NCBI GenBank assembly: GCA_947311585.1
Contig: CAMZLQ010000134.1
Coordinates: 1-41,011 of the forward strand
From: an uncultured Alcanivoracaceae bacterium
GTDB lineage: Bacteria > Pseudomonadota > Gammaproteobacteria > Xanthomonadales > Marinicellaceae
Reading direction: 5' to 3'
DNA length: 41,011 bases
Positions 1 through 8,488 of this stretch are shown one piece after another. Numbering within the stretch: the first letter of the stretch is position 1; each line of letters starts with the position of its first letter. The position numbers and the translations under genes are program-made. The notes under the pieces were generated by a model. That model was not told the origin of the DNA, ran no database searches, and saw only the letters and a program-made list of their open reading frames with translations.

Positions 1-311
1 ACGGCTTTTGGTCCAAGTCTAAATATACCTTTCAAATCCACACTAAGGGTGAGCAAAACCAAAGATGCAGGCAATAAATAACGTGAAGATACGTAATATA
101 AACTTTTGGCATCGGCATCTTCTATCAAGCCAAAGGTATTGAGTAAGGAAGGTAAAAAATAACACAACAATAATGCAGGAACGATGCCATAAAACTTTGT
201 CCAAAATTTTGTTTTTAGTTGTCCTGTGTAAAAAACCAAGCCTAAAATAGCCGCAAGTACGCCAAAAAGTACAGCATCGGATTGGATTAATGGTATAGTT
301 TGTTCATTCAT
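1..311 (-). CDS. DUF819 family integral membrane protein, N-terminal part
   Basis: The reading frame starts at ATG 309-311 on the minus strand and runs open off the left edge, giving about 103 residues. The protein begins MNEQTIPLIQSDAVLFGVLA and contains hydrophobic helices plus the segment SSRYLLPASLVLLTLSVD, typical of the DUF819 (YjcL-like) family of polytopic membrane proteins. The substrate is unknown; relatives are sometimes called permease-like. The start codon lies only 21 bp from the ATG of the divergent yrdA gene, so the two promoters must overlap or lie inside the neighbouring coding sequence. The C-terminal three quarters are outside the window. Confidence 0.8.
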   Translation of the reverse strand, partial: MNEQTIPLIQSDAVLFGVLAAILGLVFYTGQLKTKFWTKFYGIVPALLLCYFLPSLLNTFGLIEDADAKSLYYVSSRYLLPASLVLLTLSVDLKGIFRLGPKA

Positions 312-332
312 TTTGCATTGTCTCTTTTACTT

Positions 333-851
333 ATGTCTATTCGAAAATTTAATAATATCAACCCAACAATCGCTGCCTCTGCCTATATTGACCCACAAGC
401 CTGCGTGATTGGCGAGGTAGAAATTGGTAAAAATTCATCAATATGGCCAATGGCTGTTGTACGTGGTGATGTAAATTTTATCAAAATTGGCAATAACACC
501 AATATTCAAGATGGCAGTATACTACATGTCACCCATAAAGGTGAATACGGTGATGGTGCTGCTTTGATAATTGGCGATAATGTCACCGTTGGTCATGGTG
601 CAATTTTACATGCGTGCACCATTGGCAATAGTTGCCTTATCGGCATGGGAGCCATAATCATGGATGATTGCATTATTGAGGATTATGCCATGATTGGTGC
701 AGGGGCAATGTTGCCCCCGCGTAAATGCGTTAAATCAGGTGAGTTATGGCTAGGAAATCCCGCTAAAAAAGTGCGCGATTTAAGCGATGAACAAAAACAG
801 CAACTGGACTACTCTGCTAGGCAGTATGTTAATCTTAGTAAAAAGTATTAA
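333..851 (+). CDS. yrdA: Gamma-carbonic-anhydrase-like hexapeptide-repeat protein YrdA
   Basis: A 172-aa protein built of left-handed beta-helix hexapeptide repeats (for example IGEVEIGKNSSIW and IGDNVTVGHGAILHACTIG). It carries the RGDVN motif and the metal-ligand histidines of the gamma-class carbonic anhydrase family (HVTHKGEYG near residue 70, GHGAILH near 87-92). YrdA/PaaY/CaiE-type relatives bind zinc and are often thioesterases or carbonic anhydrase homologues; the physiological role is unsettled. I chose the ATG at 333 (MSIRKFNN) because an upstream TTG extension adds a non-homologous hydrophobic stretch overlapping the divergent DUF819 gene. The length matches the family (about 170-185 aa). 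It converges on the regulator gene with one base between the stops. Confidence 0.88.
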   Translation: MSIRKFNNINPTIAASAYIDPQACVIGEVEIGKNSSIWPMAVVRGDVNFIKIGNNTNIQDGSILHVTHKGEYGDGAALIIGDNVTVGHGAILHACTIGNSCLIGMGAIIMDDCIIEDYAMIGAGAMLPPRKCVKSGELWLGNPAKKVRDLSDEQKQQLDYSARQYVNLSKKY

Positions 852-852
852 G

Positions 853-3800
853 CTACTTTTTCTTTAAATTTTGGTATTGTTTTGCTGTCATGCCATATTT
901 TTTCTTAAATACCCGACAAAAATAAGCAACCGAACTAAAGCCACATTCATCACTAACGATAGAAACTTGGTACCCATCTTTTAGTTTCATACAAGCTTTT
1001 TCTAGACGATATTCTCTCAGCATATCCATGGGATTTTCATCTATTAAAGCTTTAACTTTTCGGTTTAGATGTCTTTCACTAACAGCCATTTTATCCGCTA
1101 AATCTGCTCTTTGGATGTATTCATTAGGATAAATTGTGCCTATAACATCTCTAAGTTTATCAATAAACTTAATATCCTGTTTAGCTAAATTTAATTTATC
1201 TAAACAGGTGTTGCTTTTGAAGGCCTGACTAGTTTTCTTTTGTAACATTTTTCGAATTGTTAAAATATTATCTAATTGAGCATGCAATTCTTTTGCATTA
1301 AAAGGTTTGGTCATGTAAGTGTCGATATTTTCACGCCAACCTTTAATGCGACTATCTGTCGTATTTAAAGCCGTCAATAACACAACTGGGATATGTGAAG
1401 TTCTGGGGTCATGACGTAAAACCCTTGTGACTTGATAACCATCCATTTCTGGCATCATGACATCACAGATAATAATATCAGGTAATTCTTTTAATGCCAA
1501 AGTAATACCAGCTTTACCTCGATTTGCTAGCAGACAATTAAACCTGTTTGACAAGATTTTTCCAATATATTCTTGCATATCTTGATTATCATCAATGATG
1601 AGTACACAAACACGATTATTTTTGGTTGCAAAACCTATTTCAGTCGTTTCTTCAATAATTTCATTGTAAGTATTGGAAACCAATTGATTGACCATTACAT
1701 GTGATGGTTCTATATCTTCTTTAATATTTGTTGTTGGGAAAGTTACGGTAAAGAGCGTACCCTTCCCCCATATACTTTCAAGTTTGACTTGTCCATCATT
1801 GGCTTGGGTGATTTCTTTAACAACTGTGAGTCCTATTCCTGTCCCCGCAATATTTTTGTGTGTTTCAAGTCGACTGAAACGAGCAAAAACCTTTTCAAAG
1901 TCTTTTTCTTGAATTCCCGGTCCTGTATCTTTAACTCCAATACTCACCTGTTTATCCTTAATTAGAGAATAAATACTGACTTTACCACCAGAATTAGTAT
2001 ATTTTAAGGCATTAGAAATTAGGTTTCCTACAACAACCTCCAAGCACTCATTAGTTGCATAAATACTTACATCGTGCTGATTATCAAGAGACAATTCGAT
2101 ATTTTTTTCCAAAGCTATTGGTCTGAAAGACTCATACAGCATTAAAAGTATAGGCTGCACAGCTTGAGATTCGCGATTAATTTCTTTGTTGTTTTCAGCC
2201 TGAGAAAGCTTTAAGATTTGTCCCACCATAAGCATCAAGCGTTTTGCATTGCGTTGAATCATTTTATGTTCTTGAGTGAATTTACTCAATTCTGGATTAT
2301 TAAGCAATTGTTCACTAGGCCCTAAAATTAAGGTTAGTGGCGTTTTAAATTCGTGTGTAATATTTGTAAAGACTTTATTTTTATAATCTAGCAACGCTTC
2401 TACCATTTGTTTTTGTCTATTGACTTCATGCGTACGAAGCACAACAATCTTTTCTAATGCGATTGCGTGTTTGCGACTGGCGATAGTTTTATAACGTATA
2501 AAACCCCAAATTAACAAAATCCCCAACAAAACATATATTGTATATGCCCATGGCGAAAACCATGGTGCTGGATAGACAATGATTTTCAAGGATTTATTTT
2601 TACCCCATACTCCATCTTTGTTGGCTGCCTTTACCTGAAATATGTATTCGCCAGGAGATAGGTTAGTATAGGTTACCTGACGATTTCTTGAGTTAGTGCT
2701 AACCCATTGATTATTAAGCCCAAATAATCTATATGCGTATTTAATCTTGGTAGATTCTAAATAATCAAGTGCTACGAATTCAAATCCAATAATATAATCT
2801 TTATGACTAAGTACAATTTCTTCAGTCTCATTAATTGGTTGCTCAAGTATAAAATTAGTTTTGGTTGCTTTGTTTACTAACACTCTCTGGTTTTGCAAAT
2901 AAAGCTTGGTTAAGAACGGAGAATAAATTTCCCTTTTGGAGTCAATTAATTTTGGATTAAACTTATTAAAACCATGTCTCCCTCCAAAATATAAATTACC
3001 TGAGGCATCATTAAAGCTGGAATTTATAAAAAAAGAGTTATTTAATAGTCCGTCAGAGTTATTGTATTGTATAGATTTGTTCAGCCTTGGGTCATATCGA
3101 ATTAATCCATCATCCGTCGCTAACCAAATTAGCCCTGAATCATCTGATTCAATAGCAGTAATATTTGAAGGATTTTGAAAATTTAACTCTTTGTAAATTT
3201 GTTTTATTAATTCTCCATTAGAACTCAAATGAAAAAGCCCTTTTTTACCAACCCCTATCCAAATAGAATCATCTTTATCGATATAAATACTGTAAATTGA
3301 ATCCGTTCCATAGGGTATGACATCCGTAGCAAAAGGGGAAAATTCATTATTCGATATTAATTTCACAATCCCTTGCGATGTAGTTACAAATGTCTCTCCA
3401 AAACTATTAGTAGATGCTGCATAAAATTCGGTATTTTGGCCTTTATAATTTTTAGCTTTGAAGGGCTTATATGACTTGTTTTTTGTATTGTATAAATATA
3501 AATTTAAATAAGTTCCCACCAACCGTGTGTTATTGCTCATATCCATTGAAAAGAATGTGATCTCATGAGTTGATAAATTATGCAAGTAAGTTGATTTAAG
3601 AGTTGTAAAATCTGTATAATATAGACCATTACTCGTGGAGGTCCAAACACCAGTAGAATCTAAATCAATAGAAAATACTGTATTACTTGTTGCAGGATTA
3701 GCAGAGTCTAACGCTATATATTGGCATGATTTTTTAGGGATATAGCGGATTAAGCCATTGTCAGTACCTAACCACCATATATTGTTTTTAATGTATTGAC

Positions 3801-4803
3801 TTGTAAAAGCAGTGCTTTTCGAACAAAAAATACTTTCCTTAGATTTAGTAAAGTTCTCGAATTGGGTTGATTTTAAATTTAACTGGCTGAGTCCATTATT
3901 AAAAGTGCCGACCCATAGTTGATTTGTACTATTTATAAATAAAGCATTGACTGCATTATCTGCAATTGATGCAGTTTTCGTGTCACCTTTGTATTGTGAA
4001 ATAGTTTCATTGGATATATGGTACTTATAAAGTCCGTTATAGACTGTTCCTATCCAAATGTGTTTCTCATCACTTACTAATGAAGTAATAACTTTGTCTT
4101 TCAAGATTATTTTAGTCGATTTATCTTTTTTATAAACATATAACCCACCATCGGTTCCTAAATATGTTGTGTTGTTGGTTTTAAAAATTGTACGAACGCG
4201 TAGATGGGGAATATTTATTGGATTAATATTCAAAATTTTTTTTTCGGTTATTCCAAAATAAATTAAGCCAGAATATGTGGCTAAAAGTAAAGTATCATCA
4301 TCTAATTGATTGATATCAGTAATCACATGATTTGTTAAAGGAAAAAAATGACTAGATGATGTGCTGTGAGTTAAGCTTATCTTATAAAACCCTTTGGTTG
4401 TTGCTACCCACAAATTTTTATTGTGCTCAAAAATTGCTCTAATTTTTACTTCAGCTTGATTAAGTCTATACTCGATAAAGACATCGCTTTTTAAATAATA
4501 CAGTCCAAATTTGTTTGTTGCGACCCATAGAGTATTGTTACTATCCAAAAATACTTTGTTAACTCTTAGGTGCATTCTTTTGTCGTTATTGACTATTATT
4601 GGTACTCTATGAGCGGTTATTCCATTAAACTTGAAAATTCCAGAATGGGTTGCTATCCATAAAAATTTATATTGATCTTCTGTAATTGAAGAAATAGGTG
4701 AAGAGGATAGTTTTTGATTAATAGGAGGGTAAGAAAATTGCAGTAAATCTTTACATAACACATGATTGTTAAACAAGAATAAAAATAAGAGATAGAACTT
4801 CAT
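853..4803 (-). CDS. Hybrid two-component system protein (sensor kinase + receiver + AraC output)
   Basis: A 1316-aa one-protein signalling system. Order: signal peptide (1-17, ending LC); two periplasmic beta-propellers of Reg_prop repeats (about 30-640; recurring LWIATHSG, LWVATNKFG, IWIGVGKKG); a Y_Y_Y domain (about 670-745); one membrane helix near 745-765 (WAYTIYVLLGILLIWGF); a HisKA domain with phospho-acceptor His in NITHEFKTPL (about 816); an HATPase_c domain (NLISNALKYTN about 931, GTGIGLTVVKE about 991); a receiver with phospho-acceptor Asp in DVMMPEMDG (about 1114) and Lys in TKPF; and a C-terminal AraC-type HTH (about 1210-1316). It should sense a periplasmic ligand and bind DNA directly. 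In Bacteroidota such proteins control glycan-use loci, but no carbohydrate genes lie here; its neighbours are two small secreted proteins. All catalytic motifs look intact. Confidence 0.93.
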   Translation of the reverse strand: MKFYLLFLFLFNNHVLCKDLLQFSYPPINQKLSSSPISSITEDQYKFLWIATHSGIFKFNGITAHRVPIIVNNDKRMHLRVNKVFLDSNNTLWVATNKFGLYYLKSDVFIEYRLNQAEVKIRAIFEHNKNLWVATTKGFYKISLTHSTSSSHFFPLTNHVITDINQLDDDTLLLATYSGLIYFGITEKKILNINPINIPHLRVRTIFKTNNTTYLGTDGGLYVYKKDKSTKIILKDKVITSLVSDEKHIWIGTVYNGLYKYHISNETISQYKGDTKTASIADNAVNALFINSTNQLWVGTFNNGLSQLNLKSTQFENFTKSKESIFCSKSTAFTSQYIKNNIWWLGTDNGLIRYIPKKSCQYIALDSANPATSNTVFSIDLDSTGVWTSTSNGLYYTDFTTLKSTYLHNLSTHEITFFSMDMSNNTRLVGTYLNLYLYNTKNKSYKPFKAKNYKGQNTEFYAASTNSFGETFVTTSQGIVKLISNNEFSPFATDVIPYGTDSIYSIYIDKDDSIWIGVGKKGLFHLSSNGELIKQIYKELNFQNPSNITAIESDDSGLIWLATDDGLIRYDPRLNKSIQYNNSDGLLNNSFFINSSFNDASGNLYFGGRHGFNKFNPKLIDSKREIYSPFLTKLYLQNQRVLVNKATKTNFILEQPINETEEIVLSHKDYIIGFEFVALDYLESTKIKYAYRLFGLNNQWVSTNSRNRQVTYTNLSPGEYIFQVKAANKDGVWGKNKSLKIIVYPAPWFSPWAYTIYVLLGILLIWGFIRYKTIASRKHAIALEKIVVLRTHEVNRQKQMVEALLDYKNKVFTNITHEFKTPLTLILGPSEQLLNNPELSKFTQEHKMIQRNAKRLMLMVGQILKLSQAENNKEINRESQAVQPILLMLYESFRPIALEKNIELSLDNQHDVSIYATNECLEVVVGNLISNALKYTNSGGKVSIYSLIKDKQVSIGVKDTGPGIQEKDFEKVFARFSRLETHKNIAGTGIGLTVVKEITQANDGQVKLESIWGKGTLFTVTFPTTNIKEDIEPSHVMVNQLVSNTYNEIIEETTEIGFATKNNRVCVLIIDDNQDMQEYIGKILSNRFNCLLANRGKAGITLALKELPDIIICDVMMPEMDGYQVTRVLRHDPRTSHIPVVLLTALNTTDSRIKGWRENIDTYMTKPFNAKELHAQLDNILTIRKMLQKKTSQAFKSNTCLDKLNLAKQDIKFIDKLRDVIGTIYPNEYIQRADLADKMAVSERHLNRKVKALIDENPMDMLREYRLEKACMKLKDGYQVSIVSDECGFSSVAYFCRVFKKKYGMTAKQYQNLKKK

Positions 4804-4806
4804 GCT

Positions 4807-4849
4807 AAAAAAAATAAAAGGCTAGCATAGCACAAACCATACTAGCCTT
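4807..4849 (-). terminator. Intrinsic terminator downstream of the small secreted-protein gene
   Basis: On the minus strand an 8-bp perfect stem, AAGGCTAG (4842-4849) with CTAGCCTT (4818-4825), is followed by a T-rich tract (TTTTATTTTTTTT, 4819-4807). It lies 6 bp after the stop of the 4856-5200 gene. The tract ends 3 bp before the ATG of the large regulator (4803), so it also lies in that gene's 5' leader region. Confidence 0.8.
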
Positions 4850-4855
4850 GTTGAT

Positions 4856-5200
4856 TTAATTATAAGGACCATTACCAATAGAACCACTAACGCCAACATC
4901 GCAATGAATTGCATTTGAATTAGCGACAGGGGCACCAATTGGAATATGTGGAAATGAATAAGTAGAGTTTGAAGTTGGAGCACTAAAATTTCTTGGGTTG
5001 CTCGCATGAACCCCGTCAATTCTTGCTTCACATTTGCTTTTTGCTACAAGAGGAGGTCCACTAACACCGCCTTCATCATAAGACACACCGTCAATTGTAT
5101 GGATACACCTCATTATTTGAAGGTTTTCCCCTGCGAATAAATTTATACTTATAAAAATCCCCATAGCCAAAGCCAGTTTTAATAATAATTTGTTTTTCAT
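4856..5200 (-). CDS. Small secreted protein of unknown function
   Basis: A 114-aa protein with a clear Sec signal peptide (MKNKLLLKLALAMGIFISINLFAG, cleavage probably after residue 22-24). The mature part is about 90 residues with three cysteines (in MRCIHT, KSKCEAR and AIHCDVG) and is rich in Gly, Ser, Asn and Pro. No family is recognised. A good ribosome binding site (GGAGAGAC) precedes the ATG. It lies directly upstream of the hybrid regulator on the same strand, separated by an intrinsic terminator, and is divergent from another small secreted protein at 5430. A role as ligand, target or lineage-specific exported peptide is only a guess from position. Confidence 0.7.
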   Translation of the reverse strand: MKNKLLLKLALAMGIFISINLFAGENLQIMRCIHTIDGVSYDEGGVSGPPLVAKSKCEARIDGVHASNPRNFSAPTSNSTYSFPHIPIGAPVANSNAIHCDVGVSGSIGNGPYN

Positions 5201-5379
5201 TTTGTCTCTCCAATAATTATATAAAGTCAGTAAATTTTATGTGGTTTTTCATGAAAAAATACAATATTAACAAAAAGTACAAGTTTACGTCTCAAAAGTA
5301 CAATTATTTGGTCTTTTTGTCTAAATATAAGTCCGAAAGCGACTAAGGTTTAAGTAAAATTTTCTGTAAAATGGCTCTA

Positions 5380-5408
5380 TTGATTCAATATTGTATCAAT
5401 TTTATTAA
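5380..5408 (+). promoter_or_regulatory. Promoter and 20-bp palindromic operator upstream of the 5430 gene
   Basis: TTGATTCAATATTGTATCAA (5380-5399) is a 20-bp palindrome with a single mismatched pair. Its first six bases can serve as a -35 (TTGATT), with TATTAA (5403-5408) as -10 at 17-bp spacing. The centre, ATTCAATATTGTAT (5383-5396), is 12/14 identical to a palindrome upstream of the secreted-protein gene at 27695. Binding protein unknown. Confidence 0.5.
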
Positions 5409-5429
5409 CTTATATTTTGGAGAAAAATT

Positions 5430-5825
5430 ATGACGTTCAAAAAATCTTTAATTGCTTCTTTGTTGGTTGGAACTATATATGCAGGATCTGCAAGCGCAGG
5501 AATGACTTGTGAATATATTCATGCAGGTAAATCCATTTGTGAAGCTTTAACATCAAATAATCAAAATTTAAATTCTTATCAATGGTCACTTTCAGGAAGC
5601 GGTTCCTTCTCAGGAGGAACAAGCTCTCCATTTGCATCACCTATTTGTAATATGAATACATGTGATGTTCAAGTTATAGTTACTTATCCTGATGGTAATA
5701 CAACTACATCTAGTGCTACTATTCCAAGCAGTACATATTATTTTATGCCACCTAATGGGACAGGGACTGGAGGTACATTGCCAACGGGAATACCTGGATG
5801 CATTGGTACACATATTTGCAACTAA
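5430..5825 (+). CDS. Small secreted protein, Ig/PKD-like composition, unknown function
   Basis: A 131-aa protein with a typical signal peptide ending SASA-G (residues 1-23). The mature domain has YQWSLSGSGSF, then a Cys-x5-Cys pair (PICNMNTCDVQVIV) and a TYPDGNTTTSSATI strand, a pattern reminiscent of small beta-sandwich (PKD/Ig-like) domains, then a Gly/Pro-rich tail with two more cysteines (GCIGTHIC). No family is recognised. The ATG at 5430 is preceded by TTTTGGAG at 8-nt spacing. It is divergent from the 4856-5200 secreted protein and has a palindromic operator-like site in its promoter. Six mature cysteines suggest disulfides in the periplasm or outside the cell. Confidence 0.7.
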   Translation: MTFKKSLIASLLVGTIYAGSASAGMTCEYIHAGKSICEALTSNNQNLNSYQWSLSGSGSFSGGTSSPFASPICNMNTCDVQVIVTYPDGNTTTSSATIPSSTYYFMPPNGTGTGGTLPTGIPGCIGTHICN

Positions 5826-5955
5826 AACCACTCAGGTGGGTAGGATGACAAAGTTTTACCTTGTAAGATATAACTAAAATACACAATTAACTAACACGGT
5901 AAATCAATATTTATCTAACTTACCATTACAGTTTAAAGCGAATATTCATAAAAAT

Positions 5956-5987
5956 AAAACTGCGTCACATAATGTTACGCAGTTTTT
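5956..5987. terminator. Bidirectional intrinsic terminator
   Basis: AAAACTGCGT (5956-5965) pairs with ACGCAGTTTT (5977-5986) around an 11-nt loop. T-rich tracts follow on both strands, so it can end transcription from both the 5430 gene (rightward) and the di-haem peroxidase gene (leftward). Confidence 0.8.
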
Positions 5988-6017
5988 AATTTACCTCTTA
6001 TACAAATTCAGACCACC

Positions 6018-7664
6018 CTAGTCTTCAAAAGAATCCACATAAACATAATCGCTTGCTGCAAATAAAGTAAATTCAATTAATGGTGAAATAGCATACCCAT
6101 TCGGAGCTGCTGCATCTTCCACATACCAACGTGCATAAAGAGTTGTGCCTATCATTGCTGTATCACTGGGTAATGCAATACTTAATGAGGCATGTCCATC
6201 AGTGGTATTTGATAGTTGTTTTGTTGCGTAATTTAATCCTGTTGCTGGTAAGGCAGTCGTGCCTGGGTCGGCTAAATCAACAACAAAAAATGAGTTGGCA
6301 TCACTTAGCGCATTTTCAACTGCAACGGTAAAATTTTGATTGCCAAGCAGTGGCGGTTCTATGGCTGTAACCTGTGGAATCTTTGCACTTGTTCCTGCCA
6401 CACCAGCCCCAGTAATTTGCGGCTCGCGTGAACTACCCGCATAAAGAGAAGGGTGAGCAAAAGGTCCTGTTTCATTTGTCACACGTGGATCGGTTAAGGG
6501 ACGACCCAAAAATGCCACTAAATTTGATTTTTGTGTGGCTGATAAAAACAAGGGTTGCATTCGTGTATCTAAATTTGGGTTGGCATAATCTCCACCACGA
6601 TCATAAAAATCAACCACTTCTTCGAGTGTCGAAAAACGCCCATTGTGCATAAATGAGGTTCTGTATTGTAAATTTCTTAATGAGGTTGTTTTAAATTTTC
6701 CTCTGTCAGCTTCAATCCCTGTTACAGCAAATCGTCCGCTGTCTTCTGCATTTGGGCTCACGCCGATATTTTGAAATTCAGTATTTGAAAACAGCGCACT
6801 GCTGTGGCACGTATTACACCCTTGAGATTGAAACAATTGAAACCCTGCTCTTTCTTGTAGGGTTAAAAATGAAGGATCTTGGTTCTCAATCATGGCATCA
6901 ATAGGTGCTTGATTCGAGTACAATGAACGCTCATAAGCCGCAATCGCCATGGCAATTTTAGGGGCTGTAATTTCATTTGTGCCAAAGACTTTTTTAAATA
7001 ATTGAAAATAATTTTGTGAATTAATCCATTGGGACATCTGGTCTGAAACCAATGGGCTTAATGCCAAGGGTGTGGATGTTTTAACGCTGTTTACGACGTC
7101 ATTCCAATTTCTACTGTTGTGTCCCATCTCTACTGGATTGGTTGGCGGTGCTAAAACTTGCGACTCTAACGCCGCTCCACTAATCAGAACTAAATCATTT
7201 GTGATTGGGTCATAAAATTGGCCACCAGCTCTGCCATCAAAAAACAATTCTGGTGCGTAGCCTGCATTAATCGAAGATGGTGCACGTCTGCCTGTAACGC
7301 GTGAATTATAACCATGTAAAGGGTTATATATATAGTTTCCATCTGCCCCGCTTTCTGGCACTCCCATCGAACCAGTTATATCGTCCGCCGTATTCATTAT
7401 GCCATCAAAGCCCGCATTGGTAGACAATGGATTTGAAACACTTGAACGGGGATCAACTCCTCCAGATGATAGGATGTGACAACTGGCACAGGCAACTGTT
7501 TTTGTTGCAGAGAGTTGTTCATCCCAATAAAGGATTTTTCCTAGTTTTACTTTTTCAGGCGTTGATGCATTGCCTGGAGGATCTACTGGAGGGCTTAAGG
7601 AAGGCATTTGTGCCATGGAAATAAAAGAGGTTAGTATTAAACCAAAAAAAATGACTCTGTACAT
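6018..7664 (-). CDS. Secreted di-haem cytochrome c peroxidase / MauG family protein
   Basis: A 548-aa protein with a signal peptide (residues 1-18). Two c-type haem sites are visible: CASCH (Cys59, Cys62, His63) and CNTCH (Cys283, Cys286, His287), spaced as in bacterial cytochrome c peroxidases and MauG-like enzymes. Family motifs include KLGKILYWDEQLSATKTVACASCH, NPVEMGH and FKTTSLRNLQYRTSFMHNGRF. The peroxidase module ends near residue 395; a further 150 residues form a C-terminal extension ending DYVYVDSFED. That tail resembles the short GFE-type C-terminus found, from memory, on many secreted proteins of Marinicella- and xanthomonad-like bacteria; its use as a sorting or anchoring signal is inference. 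Likely role: periplasmic or surface peroxide reduction or oxidation of an unknown substrate. It stands alone, 95 bp downstream of the amidotransferase gene. Confidence 0.87.
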   Translation of the reverse strand: MYRVIFFGLILTSFISMAQMPSLSPPVDPPGNASTPEKVKLGKILYWDEQLSATKTVACASCHILSSGGVDPRSSVSNPLSTNAGFDGIMNTADDITGSMGVPESGADGNYIYNPLHGYNSRVTGRRAPSSINAGYAPELFFDGRAGGQFYDPITNDLVLISGAALESQVLAPPTNPVEMGHNSRNWNDVVNSVKTSTPLALSPLVSDQMSQWINSQNYFQLFKKVFGTNEITAPKIAMAIAAYERSLYSNQAPIDAMIENQDPSFLTLQERAGFQLFQSQGCNTCHSSALFSNTEFQNIGVSPNAEDSGRFAVTGIEADRGKFKTTSLRNLQYRTSFMHNGRFSTLEEVVDFYDRGGDYANPNLDTRMQPLFLSATQKSNLVAFLGRPLTDPRVTNETGPFAHPSLYAGSSREPQITGAGVAGTSAKIPQVTAIEPPLLGNQNFTVAVENALSDANSFFVVDLADPGTTALPATGLNYATKQLSNTTDGHASLSIALPSDTAMIGTTLYARWYVEDAAAPNGYAISPLIEFTLFAASDYVYVDSFED

Positions 7665-7759
7665 AAATTGTTAGGATATTTTTAAACTGCCGCATTATGG
7701 CACAAATCCATCCATTACATCTTGATATCCATTAACTTTTTAAACGTTTTACATCACTC

Positions 7760-8488
7760 TTATTGAAAACACATTTCTGCAAATTTTTGTAACAGAGTTG
7801 GTCCATTATTAACATCTTCTACCTCTGCAATTAATTTATCCGGATTAAGTCCTTCTTTTTTGACCTCGTCGTACCTCAGTTTGATATAGTATTTAATAAT
7901 CTCAGGAGTAAACTCAGGATGAAATTGCATTCCCCAAATATGGTTGTTATAACAAAAGCAATGGTGAGCATCCAGTTGGGTTTGACCGAGTATTTTTACC
8001 TCTTTGGGAAGGTAAGTTACTGCTTGTTGATGCGTGGCTTGGAGTTTGATGGATGAGGTTGAACAATTAATCAAATCAGCAAACAGCTTATCATTGCAAG
8101 CATCTTCAGCCAACTGTACGTCAACTTGCCCCATTTCCCTACCCTTTGGATTCCATTGGACGCTTCCACCTAAAACTTTAGCCAATAATTGATGACCATA
8201 ACAGACACCAAGTATTGGTAGACTTGAGTTAACAAACTGCTTAAGCCATTGTTGTGTTTTCTGACACCAATCATGGCATTCAGTGACCATGGCAGGAGAG
8301 CCTGTAATAATTATTCCAGCTATTTCTTCAGAATTCGGAAAGTTCTCATTATTGTAAACATGAACAACTTTTGTTTGTGATGCTTTTACTCCTAAGGCTT
8401 TGATAAAAAGCTCATCAAAATCCCCATACTTCTCTCGTGCTTTTTTAATGGATTGTCCTGTTTGCAGGATAATTATTTTTTTCTTCAT
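7760..8488 (-). CDS. Class I glutamine amidotransferase (GMP-synthase-like GATase)
   Basis: A 242-aa stand-alone class I glutamine amidotransferase. The nucleophile elbow GVCYGHQLLAKVLGG gives the catalytic Cys near residue 97, and the His-Glu pair is in MQFHPEFTPE near 195. Such YLR126C/GuaA-like stand-alone domains hydrolyse glutamine (or act as glutaminase-fold peptidases) but their acceptor is usually unknown; I cannot name one here. Its ATG shares one base with the TAA stop of the upstream GspE-like gene (TAATG), so the two are probably translationally coupled, although no functional link is obvious. It is the last gene of the long leftward run. Confidence 0.85.
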   Translation of the reverse strand: MKKKIIILQTGQSIKKAREKYGDFDELFIKALGVKASQTKVVHVYNNENFPNSEEIAGIIITGSPAMVTECHDWCQKTQQWLKQFVNSSLPILGVCYGHQLLAKVLGGSVQWNPKGREMGQVDVQLAEDACNDKLFADLINCSTSSIKLQATHQQAVTYLPKEVKILGQTQLDAHHCFCYNNHIWGMQFHPEFTPEIIKYYIKLRYDEVKKEGLNPDKLIAEVEDVNNGPTLLQKFAEMCFQ

